Positions 1 to 8,404 are shown, numbered from the stretch's first letter. The stretch: 26,283 nucleotides of DNA from CAYOVG01 sp964407285 (GCA_964407285.1 CAYOVG010000049.1:1-26283); one strand, 5' to 3'. Notes: generated by a model from the letters alone, not told the origin. Translations and numbers: made by a program.

Positions 1-2
1 CC

Positions 3-920
3 GAAGACATCGAGGGTGAGGCCCTCGCCACCCTGGTGGTGAACAGGCTCCGCGGAACTCTGAGGGTTTGCGCCGTGAAAGCCCCCGGCTTCGGTGACCG
101 CCGCAAAGCCATACTGCAGGATATCGCAATCCTCACCGGTGGCCAGGTGGTATCGGAAGATGTCGGCATCAAGCTGGAAAACGTCTCGATCCAGGACCTC
201 GGCACTGCCAAGAGGATAGTCGTCGATAAGGACAATACCACTATCGTGGACGGCGGCGGCGTGCGCGATGCGATCGAGGGCCGCGTACGACAGATTCGCG
301 CTCAGATCGAGGAAACCACCAGCGACTACGACCGTGAGAAACTCCAGGAACGCCTTGCCAAGCTGGTTGGCGGTGTTGCGGTCATTCGCGTGGGCGCGGC
401 CACGGAAACGGAGATGAAGGAAAAGAAAGCCCGCGTGGAAGATGCTCTCAATGCGACCCGTGCCGCCGTGGAAGAAGGAATCGTCCCCGGTGGCGGCGTT
501 GCCCTGCTGCGGTGCCAGAAAGCCCTTGACGATATGACGTGGGAGGGCGAGGAAGGGTTCGGCAAGAATATCGTGAAGCGCGCGGTGGAAGAGCCCATCC
601 GCCAGATTTCCAATAACGCCGGCTACGAAGGTTCCGTCATTGTCGAGAAGGTGAAGAACAGTGAAGGCTCTTTCGGTTTCAACGCCGATACGGAGCAATA
701 CGAAGACCTGATTGCCGCCGGTGTTATCGACCCCACCAAGGTGGTTCGCTTTGCCCTGCAGAATGCGGCCAGCGTTGCCGGCCTGCTGCTCACGACCGAA
801 GCCATGGTTGCGGAGAAGCCCGAGAAGAAGGGCGCCGGCGCTCCCGACATGGGAGGCATGGGCGGCATGGGTGGTATGGGAGGCATGGGCGGCATGGGTG
901 GTATGGGCGGCATGTACTAA
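3..920 (+). CDS. groL: Chaperonin GroEL (Hsp60), C-terminal part; 5' end outside the window
   Basis: GroEL is the ATP-driven 14-mer that folds proteins in the cytoplasm with GroES. The reading frame is open to the left edge, so the gene starts before the window and 305 codons are visible, roughly residue 250 onward of the usual ~545. The apical-domain stretch AVKAPGFGDRRKA and the ATPase segment ARVEDALNATRAAVEEG are plain to see. The aspartate of that segment matches the catalytic Asp398 of E. coli GroEL. The protein ends in seven GGM repeats followed by Tyr, the flexible tail that lines the folding chamber. An intrinsic terminator follows 21 bases after the stop, so this is the end of its transcript. 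A groES gene would be expected upstream, outside the window. The identification is near certain. Confidence 0.98.
   Translation, partial: EDIEGEALATLVVNRLRGTLRVCAVKAPGFGDRRKAILQDIAILTGGQVVSEDVGIKLENVSIQDLGTAKRIVVDKDNTTIVDGGGVRDAIEGRVRQIRAQIEETTSDYDREKLQERLAKLVGGVAVIRVGAATETEMKEKKARVEDALNATRAAVEEGIVPGGGVALLRCQKALDDMTWEGEEGFGKNIVKRAVEEPIRQISNNAGYEGSVIVEKVKNSEGSFGFNADTEQYEDLIAAGVIDPTKVVRFALQNAASVAGLLLTTEAMVAEKPEKKGAGAPDMGGMGGMGGMGGMGGMGGMGGMY
852..905 (+). repeat. 27-bp direct tandem repeat encoding GGM tail units
   Basis: Two identical 27-bp copies (852-878 and 879-905) each encode three GGM units using the same synonymous codon order. A partial copy (906-914) follows. Identity at wobble positions indicates recent duplication by slippage rather than selection on the peptide alone. 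Confidence 0.85.
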
Positions 921-941
921 CCCGTCACGTCTGATCCTGAG

Positions 942-974
942 AAAGAACCCGAACTCCCGTTCGGGTTCTTTTTT
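942..974 (+). terminator. Rho-independent terminator after groEL
   Basis: A perfect 13-bp stem (942-954 with 959-971) encloses a four-base TCCC loop, and the stem runs directly into a T tract ending at 974. It ends the groEL transcript and separates it from rpoZ. Confidence 0.95.
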
Positions 975-975
975 A

Positions 976-1005
976 TTGCCACTTTCGTTCAATCCTGCAT
1001 ATAAT
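976..1005 (+). promoter_or_regulatory. Sigma-70-type promoter for rpoZ
   Basis: The -35 box TTGCCA (976-981, five of six matches) and a perfect -10 box TATAAT (1000-1005) are 18 bp apart. They lie just after the groEL terminator and about 120 bp before rpoZ, which implies a leader of about 115 nt. Confidence 0.75.
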
Positions 1006-1126
1006 ACCCTGTTTCGGTGGATGGAGTCGGTTGTATTTTTAATATCGCCGGGAGAAGGGGTACGGTTTTCGTTGATTCCCGCCCGGCATTTGATCCCCAC
1101 GAAGTGGAACGGAGGAACAGCAGCCG

Positions 1127-1489
1127 ATGGCTCGTGTGACGATCGAGGATTGCCTCACTAATGTCGAAAGCCGTTTTGCGCTGGTGCAGCTGGCTGTGCG
1201 GCGGGTTCTGCAGTTGCGCCGCGGCGCGTCCGGTCATGTGGAAGCTCCCAAGAATAAAGAGGTCGTGCTTGCCCTGCGTGAAATAGCGGCGGGAAGAGTC
1301 TCCGTGGAAAACATCAGGGAACTCGAAGAAGTGGAGGCATTGCCCGTCAGGACCGCGCTGCTCGAAGACAAGAATATCCACAAAGAAGTGGAAGAACTGC
1401 TGGAATCGGAAGCTCAGGTCGCTCTGCCGGATAGTATGGATGGGATGCAGGAGGACCTTGGCGGCGAGGCGGGACCGAGCGAAGAATAG
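1127..1489 (+). CDS. rpoZ: DNA-directed RNA polymerase omega subunit
   Basis: Omega is the small subunit that helps beta-prime fold and assemble into RNA polymerase. The 120-residue product starts MARVTIEDCL, has the conserved SRFALVQLAVRRVLQL helix (E. coli has NRFDLVLVAARRARQM), and then NKEVVLALREIAAG, the second hallmark block. The remaining ~50 residues are acidic and poorly conserved, as is normal for this subunit. The start is set by GGAGGA at 1111-1116, ten bases before the ATG. It has its own promoter after the groEL terminator. The common neighbours gmk and spoT are absent here. Confidence 0.95.
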   Translation: MARVTIEDCLTNVESRFALVQLAVRRVLQLRRGASGHVEAPKNKEVVLALREIAAGRVSVENIRELEEVEALPVRTALLEDKNIHKEVEELLESEAQVALPDSMDGMQEDLGGEAGPSEE

Positions 1490-1603
1490 GCGACATTCCT
1501 CGTTTTGGTCGCCGCCGGCGCAATGGCCGGTCGTGCTTTGATACCTCGGCGCGACCGGGGGGTATGTCCGAAACGACGGTATGTGCAGCGAACGGGTGGC
1601 GGT

Positions 1604-1972
1604 ATGGGGAAAAGGGATAGTTTGACCTGCCGGGAAAAACGTGATTTATTGAATAAGTCTACGGTTGCTGTCGAGCAGTTGTTGGGTTGGGCGAAGCGTT
1701 TCGAGGAAAACGGCTTGATAAACGATGCCGCGGATTTTTACATCAAGGCGGGCGCCGTAAGTGATCTCGAAAGGCTGGCGGAAGCGATGCGGGCCGAGGG
1801 CGACTTCTTTCTGTTCCGGCTCCTGCGCCAGGCTTCCGGACACGAGCCGAACAGGGAGGAATGGCTCGACCTAGCGGAGAAAGCCGAAGCGGCCGGCAAG
1901 TTTGCTTATGCGATACAGGCTTATCGACAGGCCGGCGAGGAAGAACACGCTGAACGTCTGGCCGGGAAGTAG
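1604..1972 (+). CDS. Small helical-repeat (TPR-like) protein, function unknown
   Basis: I do not recognise a named family. The ATG at 1604 gives 122 residues. The frame is also open to a TTG at 1505, but the extra residues are Arg/Gly-rich and unlike a protein start, so 1604 is preferred despite a weak ribosome binding site (GGTGG). The body is alpha-helical and charged. Two segments, around residues 25-55 (WAKRFEENGLINDAADFYIK) and 88-118 (KFAYAIQAYRQAGEEEHAER), have the A-x-x-Y-x-x-A spacing of tetratricopeptide-like helix pairs. There is no signal peptide or membrane segment, so it is probably a cytoplasmic protein-protein interaction module. It lies between rpoZ and dnaJ on the same strand, 114 bp after rpoZ. 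Confidence 0.7.
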   Translation: MGKRDSLTCREKRDLLNKSTVAVEQLLGWAKRFEENGLINDAADFYIKAGAVSDLERLAEAMRAEGDFFLFRLLRQASGHEPNREEWLDLAEKAEAAGKFAYAIQAYRQAGEEEHAERLAGK

Positions 1973-2059
1973 GGATTGACGCCTATCGGAATCCAGAGCA
2001 TTCTCTCGCGAGATTCCAGTCCAATATGCAGCTTATGTAGGCTTCGGGGCATGGCAGTC

Positions 2060-2088
2060 TTGACAATCCGGTTGTACATGTTTACGAA
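2060..2088 (+). promoter_or_regulatory. Candidate promoter for dnaJ
   Basis: A perfect -35 box TTGACA (2060-2065) lies 17 bp before TACGAA (2083-2088), a poor -10 box with three of six matches. No CIRCE inverted repeat or clear sigma-32 promoter is visible in the 202-bp gap before dnaJ, so heat-shock control cannot be read from the sequence. Confidence 0.3.
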
Positions 2089-2174
2089 ACTGTTAGTCTT
2101 CGTCACTGCAATAATATCGATTGATTTGGTGGATATGGCGCACGGGAATAGAGTTCAGAGAGCGGATGAGAATA

Positions 2175-3344
2175 ATGGATAAACGTGATTATTTTGAGGT
2201 TCTTGGGGTTTCTCGCACTGCTTCCGAAGACGAGATCAAAAAAGCATACAGAAAGATGGCTCTGCAGTATCACCCCGATCGAAATCCGGGCAATAAGGAG
2301 GCTGAGGAGCGGTTCAAGGAAGCGGCGGAAGCCTACGAGGTGCTGAGGGACCCTCAGAAGCGTCAGGTTTATGAGCGGTTCGGCCACGAAGGCCTTAAGG
2401 GAACGGGCTTCAGCGGATTTCACGGATTCGACGATATTTTCTCATCATTCGGCGACATATTTCAGGAATTCTTCTCCTTCGGCTACGGCGGTTCCGGGGG
2501 AGGGCAGCGCCAGCGCACGGCGGCCCGTCCCGGCAACGACCTCGCCTACGATCTGTCCCTTGCGTTCCAGGAAGCCGTCTTCGGAACGGAAAAGGAAGTC
2601 GAAATCGATACCATGGCGAGGTGCGGCGATTGCGGGGGAAGCGGAGCGGAACCGGGTACGGATGAGACCACCTGTCCGGTGTGCCGCGGACAGGGACAGG
2701 TAGTTCAGACGCAGGGTTTTTTTCGTATCAGTACGACGTGCCCCCGGTGTTACGGCAGCGGGCGGGTGATCACTTCTCCGTGTAAGACGTGTCAGGGGCA
2801 GGGACGGGTGAGACAGGCCAGGCGAGTGCAGGTAAAGTGCCCCGGCGGAGTGGATACCGGGACCCGGTTGCGGTTGAGGGGAGAGGGCGAGGGAGGTTTC
2901 CGGGGAGGTCCTTCCGGAGATCTTTATGTCAGGATTCACGTTGAATCCCATGAGTGCTTCGACCGGGACGGCGACGATCTTTACAGCAAGGTGACGATCT
3001 CTTTCGTTCAGGCCATCCTGGGGGATCAGGTCGAAATTACTACACTCGAGGGCGAGAAGAAGACCATTAAGATCGAACCGGGGACTCAACCCGGCACGGT
3101 CTTGCGATATCCGGGGGAGGGTGTTCCCCGCCTGCGCGGGTATGGACGTGGCGATCTTTTCCTGGAGGTTGAGGTCCGGATACCCGAGCATGTCAATGCC
3201 AGGCAGGAGGAGTTGCTCCGGGAGTACGTGGAGATTGAGAAGGAAAAGAGCGAGCACAAAGGCAGGATCTGGCCGTGGTCGAGGGGAAAGAAGCGGGGGA
3301 AGGGAAAGCAGGCCGACGATTCGGCTCGTGAGGCCAGTTCCTAG
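2175..3344 (+). CDS. dnaJ: Type I DnaJ (Hsp40) co-chaperone
   Basis: DnaJ delivers unfolded substrates to DnaK and stimulates its ATPase. The product has 389 residues with all type I parts in order. The J domain (1-70) has the HPD triad at 33-35. A Gly/Phe-rich linker follows (about 80-115). The zinc-binding domain carries four CxxCxGxG motifs (CGDCGGSG at 150, CPVCRGQG, CPRCYGSG, and CKTCQGQG at 203). The substrate-binding C-terminal domains come next. The start at 2175 gives the canonical MDKRDYFEVLGV. An in-frame ATG three codons upstream (2166) is possible. The last ~35 residues form a Lys/Arg-rich tail with WPWSRGKKRGKGK that goes beyond the usual end. No dnaK or grpE is adjacent, so this may be an additional or dispersed dnaJ copy. 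Confidence 0.95.
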   Translation: MDKRDYFEVLGVSRTASEDEIKKAYRKMALQYHPDRNPGNKEAEERFKEAAEAYEVLRDPQKRQVYERFGHEGLKGTGFSGFHGFDDIFSSFGDIFQEFFSFGYGGSGGGQRQRTAARPGNDLAYDLSLAFQEAVFGTEKEVEIDTMARCGDCGGSGAEPGTDETTCPVCRGQGQVVQTQGFFRISTTCPRCYGSGRVITSPCKTCQGQGRVRQARRVQVKCPGGVDTGTRLRLRGEGEGGFRGGPSGDLYVRIHVESHECFDRDGDDLYSKVTISFVQAILGDQVEITTLEGEKKTIKIEPGTQPGTVLRYPGEGVPRLRGYGRGDLFLEVEVRIPEHVNARQEELLREYVEIEKEKSEHKGRIWPWSRGKKRGKGKQADDSAREASS

Positions 3345-3628
3345 CGGGCTGCGCCGTCACTTGCGACCGTGAATTCATAGGTTTTCAGAAGTCTCATAAT
3401 TTCGATACTTGCATGCCGGCGACCGGTGTGGACCATCCCATTCCGGGTTCCGGCATTTGACGAAACAATGGGGGCCGTTTCCCCCACCCCGGGCGTACTG
3501 CCGCAAAGACCTTTACAATCACCGGAAAAACTCAATTTTCGTGTCCCGATTCATCCTCAGCCGCGGTAATGGCTTTGTCGGCGAGGTTTGTTGAATAATC
3601 CGAATAGTGATAACCGGAGTGGAGATGT

Positions 3629-4579
3629 ATGATCGAAGCAGAGGGGTTGACTAAGTTATATGGCGCCGTATCGGCGATACGGTACGTAAGTTTTGAAGTG
3701 GGAAAAGGAGAAGTTGTCGGGTTCCTCGGTCCCAACGGAGCGGGTAAGTCCACGACCATGAAGATCCTGACCTGTTTTATGCCTCCCACGGCGGGAAGCG
3801 CGCGGGTGGACGGACTCGATTGTTTCGAGAAGTCCCTGGAGGTCAGGAAGAAAGTGGGATACCTGCCGGAGAACGTGCCTCTGTACGGTGATTTGACCGT
3901 GAGGAGGTTCCTGAGGTATGCGGCGGGAGCCAAGGGGGTGGAGGCGAAAAACATTGAAAGCGAAATCAAGAGAGTAGTCGCGGTATGCGGTCTCGAGAAG
4001 GTTGCGCACAGGATAATCGCCCACCTCTCCAAGGGCTACAAACAGCGTGTCGGGCTCGCCCAGGCGCTCCTCAACAATCCTTCCGTCCTCATCCTGGACG
4101 AACCCACGATCGGCCTCGATCCCACCCAGATAATCGAGATTCGAAAACTGATAAAGGATTTGCGCGAGGAGCACACCATTTTGCTGAGCAGCCATGTGCT
4201 GCCCGAGGTGGCGCAGATTTGCCAGCGGGTGCTCATTATCAACAAGGGCCGCATCGTGGCCACCGATACTCCGTCCAACCTTACCAGGCAGTTACAAAAA
4301 TCCGCCCAGGTTTCTCTGCAGGTCCGTCAGCGGGCCGCGGACCTCGCACAGGCGCTGGCGCGGCTTGACGGCATTCTTAGCGTCCAGGTGTCCCAGGACG
4401 GCCAGAACCGTCTCCTGGTGGAATCGGATCGCACCAAGGACTTGCGGCCCGAAATAGCGCGTCTCGCCATAAACGAAGGGGCGGACCTGCTCGAACTGAA
4501 GCTTGTGGACATGAGTCTCGAGGATATCTTCATACAACTCGTTACCGAGGAACCATCCGAGGGGGAGCAGTTAGCATGA
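3629..4579 (+). CDS. GldA-like ABC transporter ATP-binding protein
   Basis: This is the ATPase of an ABC-2-type system that would work with the permease encoded next. In 316 residues the Walker A motif GPNGAGKST is at 34-42, the ABC signature in the variant form LSKGYKQR at 133-140, Walker B VLILDEP at 153-159 and the switch histidine at 189 (LLSSH). The LSKGY variant, rather than LSGGQ, is typical of the GldA/NatA-like branch. The C-terminal ~90 residues form the extra domain common in ABC-2 ATPases and end in LEDIFIQLV. The ATG at 3629 follows a GGAGTGGAG purine block. The stop overlaps the permease start by four bases, which implies translational coupling. The substrate is not evident from the sequence. 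Confidence 0.93.
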   Translation: MIEAEGLTKLYGAVSAIRYVSFEVGKGEVVGFLGPNGAGKSTTMKILTCFMPPTAGSARVDGLDCFEKSLEVRKKVGYLPENVPLYGDLTVRRFLRYAAGAKGVEAKNIESEIKRVVAVCGLEKVAHRIIAHLSKGYKQRVGLAQALLNNPSVLILDEPTIGLDPTQIIEIRKLIKDLREEHTILLSSHVLPEVAQICQRVLIINKGRIVATDTPSNLTRQLQKSAQVSLQVRQRAADLAQALARLDGILSVQVSQDGQNRLLVESDRTKDLRPEIARLAINEGADLLELKLVDMSLEDIFIQLVTEEPSEGEQLA

Positions 4580-5352
4580 AAGGTTTCTTTGCTGTATACC
4601 GGAAGGAACTCTACTCTCTGTTTGCATCACCGATCTTCTACGTGCTGGCGTTCACTTTCCTGGTGATTGCCGGCTATTTCTTCTACAGCGGCATGGCGAT
4701 TTTCAACATCGCCGCTTTTCAGGCCAGTCAAAGAGGGATGGGTATGGGGGCCGCGTCGATCGACGTGACGGATATGGTGTTGCGTCCGCTCCTGATGGAC
4801 CTGAGCGTCGTATTGCTGCTGATATCCCCGCTTCTGACCATGAGGATTTACGCAGAGGAGCGAAAAACGGGGACGATAGAGTTTCTTTTCACATATCCCG
4901 TTAACGATCTTGCGGCTCTGCTCGCCAAGTATGCGGCGGCCCTGACCGTTTTTTTCACCATAATGGCCGGCACGCTTCCGTGCGTTCTCCTTATGGGATA
5001 TGTGGCCAACCCGAGTTGGACCACCGTTCTGAGCGGATATCTGGGGTTGTTGCTGCTCGGCAGCGCCTTCATTTCCCTGGGGGTCTTCACTTCCTCCCTT
5101 ACGCAAAATCAGATCGTGGCCGCGGTTCTGGCCTTCGGCGCACTCCTCATGTTCTGGGTTATCGGCTGGGTCAAGAACTTCGTGGGACCCACGGCGGCGG
5201 AATTCGTCGAATACATATCCCTGACGAAGCACTTCGACACCTTCTCCAGAGGGGTGCTCGATTCGAGGGATTTTCTCTATTACGTGATCTTTACGGTCTT
5301 TTTCCTGTTTTTGACTCTGAGGCAGATCGAATCCTATCGCTGGCGCGGGTAA
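4576..5352 (+). CDS. GldF-like ABC-2-type permease
   Basis: This inner-membrane protein of 258 residues shows six hydrophobic segments, near residues 18-40, 74-95, 114-140, 153-175, 180-200 and 233-250. Between the second and third is RIYAEERKTGTIEFL, the E-E-R-x-x-G-T-x-E coupling motif of ABC-2 permeases of the GldF/NosY class. The start overlaps the ATPase gene by four bases (ATGA). It would form the membrane channel energised by that ATPase. The family name comes from gliding motility in Bacteroidetes, but homologues occur in many non-gliding bacteria, so motility should not be assumed. Confidence 0.9.
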   Translation: MKGFFAVYRKELYSLFASPIFYVLAFTFLVIAGYFFYSGMAIFNIAAFQASQRGMGMGAASIDVTDMVLRPLLMDLSVVLLLISPLLTMRIYAEERKTGTIEFLFTYPVNDLAALLAKYAAALTVFFTIMAGTLPCVLLMGYVANPSWTTVLSGYLGLLLLGSAFISLGVFTSSLTQNQIVAAVLAFGALLMFWVIGWVKNFVGPTAAEFVEYISLTKHFDTFSRGVLDSRDFLYYVIFTVFFLFLTLRQIESYRWRG

Positions 5353-5385
5353 CGGTAAATCAAAAATCAATGGAGGCGGCTTGTT

Positions 5386-6810
5386 ATGCCAGGCGTAAAC
5401 AAATACAAACGCAGTTGGGCTTACGGCTCCAATGCGATCATATCCACCGTTCTCTTTGCGGGCATTCTTGCCTTTATCGCGCTGATTGCGGAGCGGCACC
5501 CGTGGCGTCTCGATTTGACCGAGGCGGGGAAGTATACTCTTTCGGAGCAGACACGCAAGATTCTGGATTCCGTGAAGGAACCGGTGCGGATCAAGGGATT
5601 CTACGCGAGCATGGGGCCGGAGCAGAACCGCGCGAAAGAGACATTGGAAAACTACAACTACTATAACAAGAATATTACCTATGAGTTCGTCGATCCGGAC
5701 AGGCAGCCTGAAGTTGCCCGGCGCTACGAAGTTCGCACCTATGGGACACTCGTACTGGAGGGGTACGATAAGAAGGAAGTCGTTCAAATCGATAACGAGG
5801 AAGCCATAACCAACGCCATCTTCAAGCTCATGCGCAAGGAGGAGAAGAAGATCTACTTCCTGACCGGGCATGGCGAGCACTCCCTCAAGGATTTCGAAAG
5901 GTCCGGGTACTCCGGCGTTCAGGCCGCCCTGCAGAAAGCCAATTACAGGGTCGAGGAGTGGAACCTCATGCAGCAGGGGAAGGTCCCCGATGACGTGAGC
6001 GTGCTTGTCGTCGCCGGTCCGCGGAAATCGCTCATGAAGGAGGAGGTGGCGAGCCTCACGGAATTCGTGGACGGCGGAGGGAAACTCCTCATTCTCGTCG
6101 AGCCGTTCCAGGACGGTGGATTGCGGGACTTCCTCGGCCGCTACGGGATGGAGCTTCACGACGATATCGTCGTGGACCAGCAGGGGGGCGTCTACCTGGG
6201 CAGCTATCTCATGCCCATATCGGCTCAATACGGGATGCAGAAGATAACGGAAGACTTTCAGGTAGCTTCGTTCTTTCCCGAGGTACGTTCAGTGCGTGCG
6301 ATGGAGAAGCCGCCTGAAAACGCGCATGTCTCGCCTCTCGTGTTTACTTCCGAGGGTTCCTGGGCCGAAACCGACCTGGCGGCTTTGAATCAGCAGTCGC
6401 AGGCCAAGTTCGATGAGAGCGGCGATATGAAAGGGCCGGTTCCCCTGGCCGCGATTGCCGAAATCGGAGGGAAGAAGCCCGATTCCGGAGAGCAGAAAGA
6501 TACGGGGGAAGGAGACGATAAGGGCAAGGATGCGAAGAAGGCGTATGTGGTTGTGTACGGCGATTCGGATTTTGCCTCGAATTCTTATTTCGATGCCCTG
6601 GGCAATGGCGATCTCTTCATGAATACGGTCAATTTTCTGGCGGAAGAGGGGACCCTGATCAACATCAAGGTGCGGGAAGCCAAGACAAAACCCATGCTGA
6701 TGAGTCAGGGACAGGGCGTGTTGGTCTTTTGGGTCAGCGTGGTGCTGGTGCCGCTTTCGGTGCTGATGGCCGGTCTGGCGGTGTACAGAGTTCGGAGGTC
6801 GCAGCGATGA
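5386..6810 (+). CDS. GldG-like auxiliary protein of the ABC system
   Basis: The 474-residue product matches the plan of the uncharacterised 'ABC transporter auxiliary' family typified by GldG. An N-terminal membrane helix (about 14-37) is followed by RLDLTEAGKYTLSEQTRKIL, the opening signature of the family. A large extracytoplasmic domain follows, containing YFLTGHGEHSL near 165 and VVAGPRKSL near 208. A charged low-complexity linker (about 364-385, rich in Lys/Asp/Gly) precedes a C-terminal anchor near 442-465. GGAGG at 5372-5376 sets the ATG. The stop overlaps the next gene by four bases. It probably sits in the periplasm, anchored at both ends, and partners the permease. Confidence 0.88.
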   Translation: MPGVNKYKRSWAYGSNAIISTVLFAGILAFIALIAERHPWRLDLTEAGKYTLSEQTRKILDSVKEPVRIKGFYASMGPEQNRAKETLENYNYYNKNITYEFVDPDRQPEVARRYEVRTYGTLVLEGYDKKEVVQIDNEEAITNAIFKLMRKEEKKIYFLTGHGEHSLKDFERSGYSGVQAALQKANYRVEEWNLMQQGKVPDDVSVLVVAGPRKSLMKEEVASLTEFVDGGGKLLILVEPFQDGGLRDFLGRYGMELHDDIVVDQQGGVYLGSYLMPISAQYGMQKITEDFQVASFFPEVRSVRAMEKPPENAHVSPLVFTSEGSWAETDLAALNQQSQAKFDESGDMKGPVPLAAIAEIGGKKPDSGEQKDTGEGDDKGKDAKKAYVVVYGDSDFASNSYFDALGNGDLFMNTVNFLAEEGTLINIKVREAKTKPMLMSQGQGVLVFWVSVVLVPLSVLMAGLAVYRVRRSQR

Positions 6811-8192
6811 CGGGGCGTCGTTCGGTAATCGTTTATCTCGTGATCCTTCTGGCCCTTGGGGGATATTTCTATTACTTCGAAGTGGTCGGGAAGGAGCGCA
6901 AGGAAGTCGAGGAAAGACAGGCCAGGAAGGTGTTCCACATCGATTCCAACCAGGTGCAGGCGTTCGAAGTATTCCCGTCCGGGAAGGCGGGCGTCAAGCT
7001 GGAGAATCAGGAAGGGTGGAAGATCGTCGATCCTATCCGAAGCGATGTGGATGGCGGATCGGTCACCACGTTCCTGGAAACCCTGGAGGGTCTCGAGTCG
7101 GAACGGAAGGTGGCGGACGGATCCGACAACCTGGAGGCGTTCGGGTTGAAAGAACCGCCGCTGAAAGTGCGTTTCCGGATCGGCGAGCAGTGGAACGAAC
7201 TCGATGTGGGAAGCAAGAATCCCGGTGGAAACATGTATTATGCCATGAAGGCCGATACTCCCGGCGTTTTCCTTCTCAGTGCGAGCAATTGGGGACTGCT
7301 CAACAAGGGGGTCAATGACCTGAGAAGGCGTGAGCTCTTCGCTTTCCGTCCCGAGGAAGTTGTCGGGCTGCAGGTGGTGTGGCAGGACGGGTCGTCGCTC
7401 GCCATCGAGCAGAAGGAAGGGGAGGGGGAGAGCGGCGGCGGAGGCTGGACCGCTCCGGGGTACTCGGATCTGGCCATAAAACAGGGCAAGGTGGAGAACC
7501 TGTTCGAACAGGTGGGATGGCTGCGGGCCGGCGACTTTCTTGAGAACGGCATCAAGAACCTCGAAACGTACGGTTTGGAGTCGCCGGTGGCTGTCGTCAC
7601 GCTGAGGCTCAAGTCGGGGCAAAAGGCGGAGTTGCGCATCGGGAAGGTCATGGATGAGAAGAAGGACCAGCTTGCCGCTTACAGCACGGAGCTTCCCGCC
7701 GTGGTGCAGGTAGACGGCAAGATACTCCGTTCCATCCCGAAGAACGTGCACGACTTCGAAGACCGCTCTCTGACGGCGTTCAAGCTCGATGGGGTGCGCC
7801 GGATCAAGTGGCAGTTGGGGGTGAACCAGGGCCATGTCGTGCGGATGGATGGCGACGAGTGGGCGTGGAAAGGCCCCAATGACGAGCGGCAGCCGGTGAA
7901 GGAGCCGTGGCGGGTGAAGTCGGTGATCTGGGGAGTACAGGATAGCGAGTACGAGCGCAAGATCATGTCGTCCCCGGGACCTCCCGACACGCCGTACGCA
8001 CGCCTGGAATTCTGGGCGGACGAGCGGCTGGGGTCTCTCATCTGGCAAAAGCCCGAGGCGGACGATCCGAATGGTGCGAAGCCCGTAACGGCGTGGATCG
8101 AGGAAAAGGGCGCCACACAGGCCGTGGAGGTCAAGCCCGGGGTGATGGAGAAGATCGAGAGCAAGCTGAGTGAACTTTCGGAGAATAAGTAG
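6807..8192 (+). CDS. DUF4340-type membrane-anchored protein, last gene of the ABC module
   Basis: The 461-residue product has one N-terminal membrane helix (about 6-24) and then a long periplasmic domain built of repeated units. Segments of the type LEAFGLKEPPLKVRFRIG and LETYGLESPVAVVTLRLK recur and are the recognisable DUF4340 feature. The start at 6807 is chosen because GGAGG (6794-6798) lies eight bases upstream and the ATG overlaps the preceding stop as ATGA. The frame is open further upstream, but that part lies inside the previous gene. A Glu/Gly linker (GEGESGGGG) near residue 208 divides two halves. DUF4340 genes commonly follow GldG-like genes, so it probably belongs to the same complex. 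Its biochemical role is unknown. Confidence 0.85.
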   Translation: MTGRRSVIVYLVILLALGGYFYYFEVVGKERKEVEERQARKVFHIDSNQVQAFEVFPSGKAGVKLENQEGWKIVDPIRSDVDGGSVTTFLETLEGLESERKVADGSDNLEAFGLKEPPLKVRFRIGEQWNELDVGSKNPGGNMYYAMKADTPGVFLLSASNWGLLNKGVNDLRRRELFAFRPEEVVGLQVVWQDGSSLAIEQKEGEGESGGGGWTAPGYSDLAIKQGKVENLFEQVGWLRAGDFLENGIKNLETYGLESPVAVVTLRLKSGQKAELRIGKVMDEKKDQLAAYSTELPAVVQVDGKILRSIPKNVHDFEDRSLTAFKLDGVRRIKWQLGVNQGHVVRMDGDEWAWKGPNDERQPVKEPWRVKSVIWGVQDSEYERKIMSSPGPPDTPYARLEFWADERLGSLIWQKPEADDPNGAKPVTAWIEEKGATQAVEVKPGVMEKIESKLSELSENK

Positions 8193-8349
8193 GGCCCGGG
8201 ATCAAAGGGTTCTACAGATGGGCGGCGCCCCCGAGTCGGCCGGTTTTTCGTGTGGCCGGGAGGATAGGGGGCATTCAGGTCTGAAAGGTAAGTCAATTCT
8301 ACTACCGATAGGGCAGAGCGGCGGGACCCTGGCAGGCCATATCTGAAAA

Positions 8350-8391
8350 GATTCACCGGTTGTACCGTTGTTGCCGTACAACCGGTGAGTC
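8350..8391. terminator. Bidirectional terminator between convergent genes
   Basis: A perfect 13-bp inverted repeat (8353-8365 with 8376-8388) around a 10-base loop extends to 16 bp with one G-T pair. On the minus strand it is followed by CTTTT, and on the plus strand by CTTTG. It lies between the DUF4340 gene and tamB, which converge here, and can end both transcripts. The preceding 150 bases (8193-8349) show nothing recognisable. Confidence 0.85.
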
Positions 8392-8404
8392 TTTGACTCA
8401 GCCA

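Noticed and set aside
1976..2182. Small open frame between the TPR-like gene and dnaJ
   Set aside because: It overlaps the dnaJ start and has no ribosome binding site or recognisable sequence. It more likely is the dnaJ leader.
3470..3485. GGGGG/CCCCC hairpin after dnaJ considered as a terminator
   Set aside because: The stem is only five pairs and is followed by CCACCCC rather than a T tract.
4627..6228. 533-codon open frame on the minus strand
   Set aside because: It lies antisense to the permease and GldG-like genes, which have clear family motifs and coupled starts. Its product shows no recognisable motif, and GC-rich DNA favours such long shadow frames.
6705..8048. 447-codon open frame on the minus strand
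   Set aside because: It is antisense to the DUF4340 gene, with Arg/His/Leu/Pro-rich composition typical of a shadow frame and no ribosome binding site of note.
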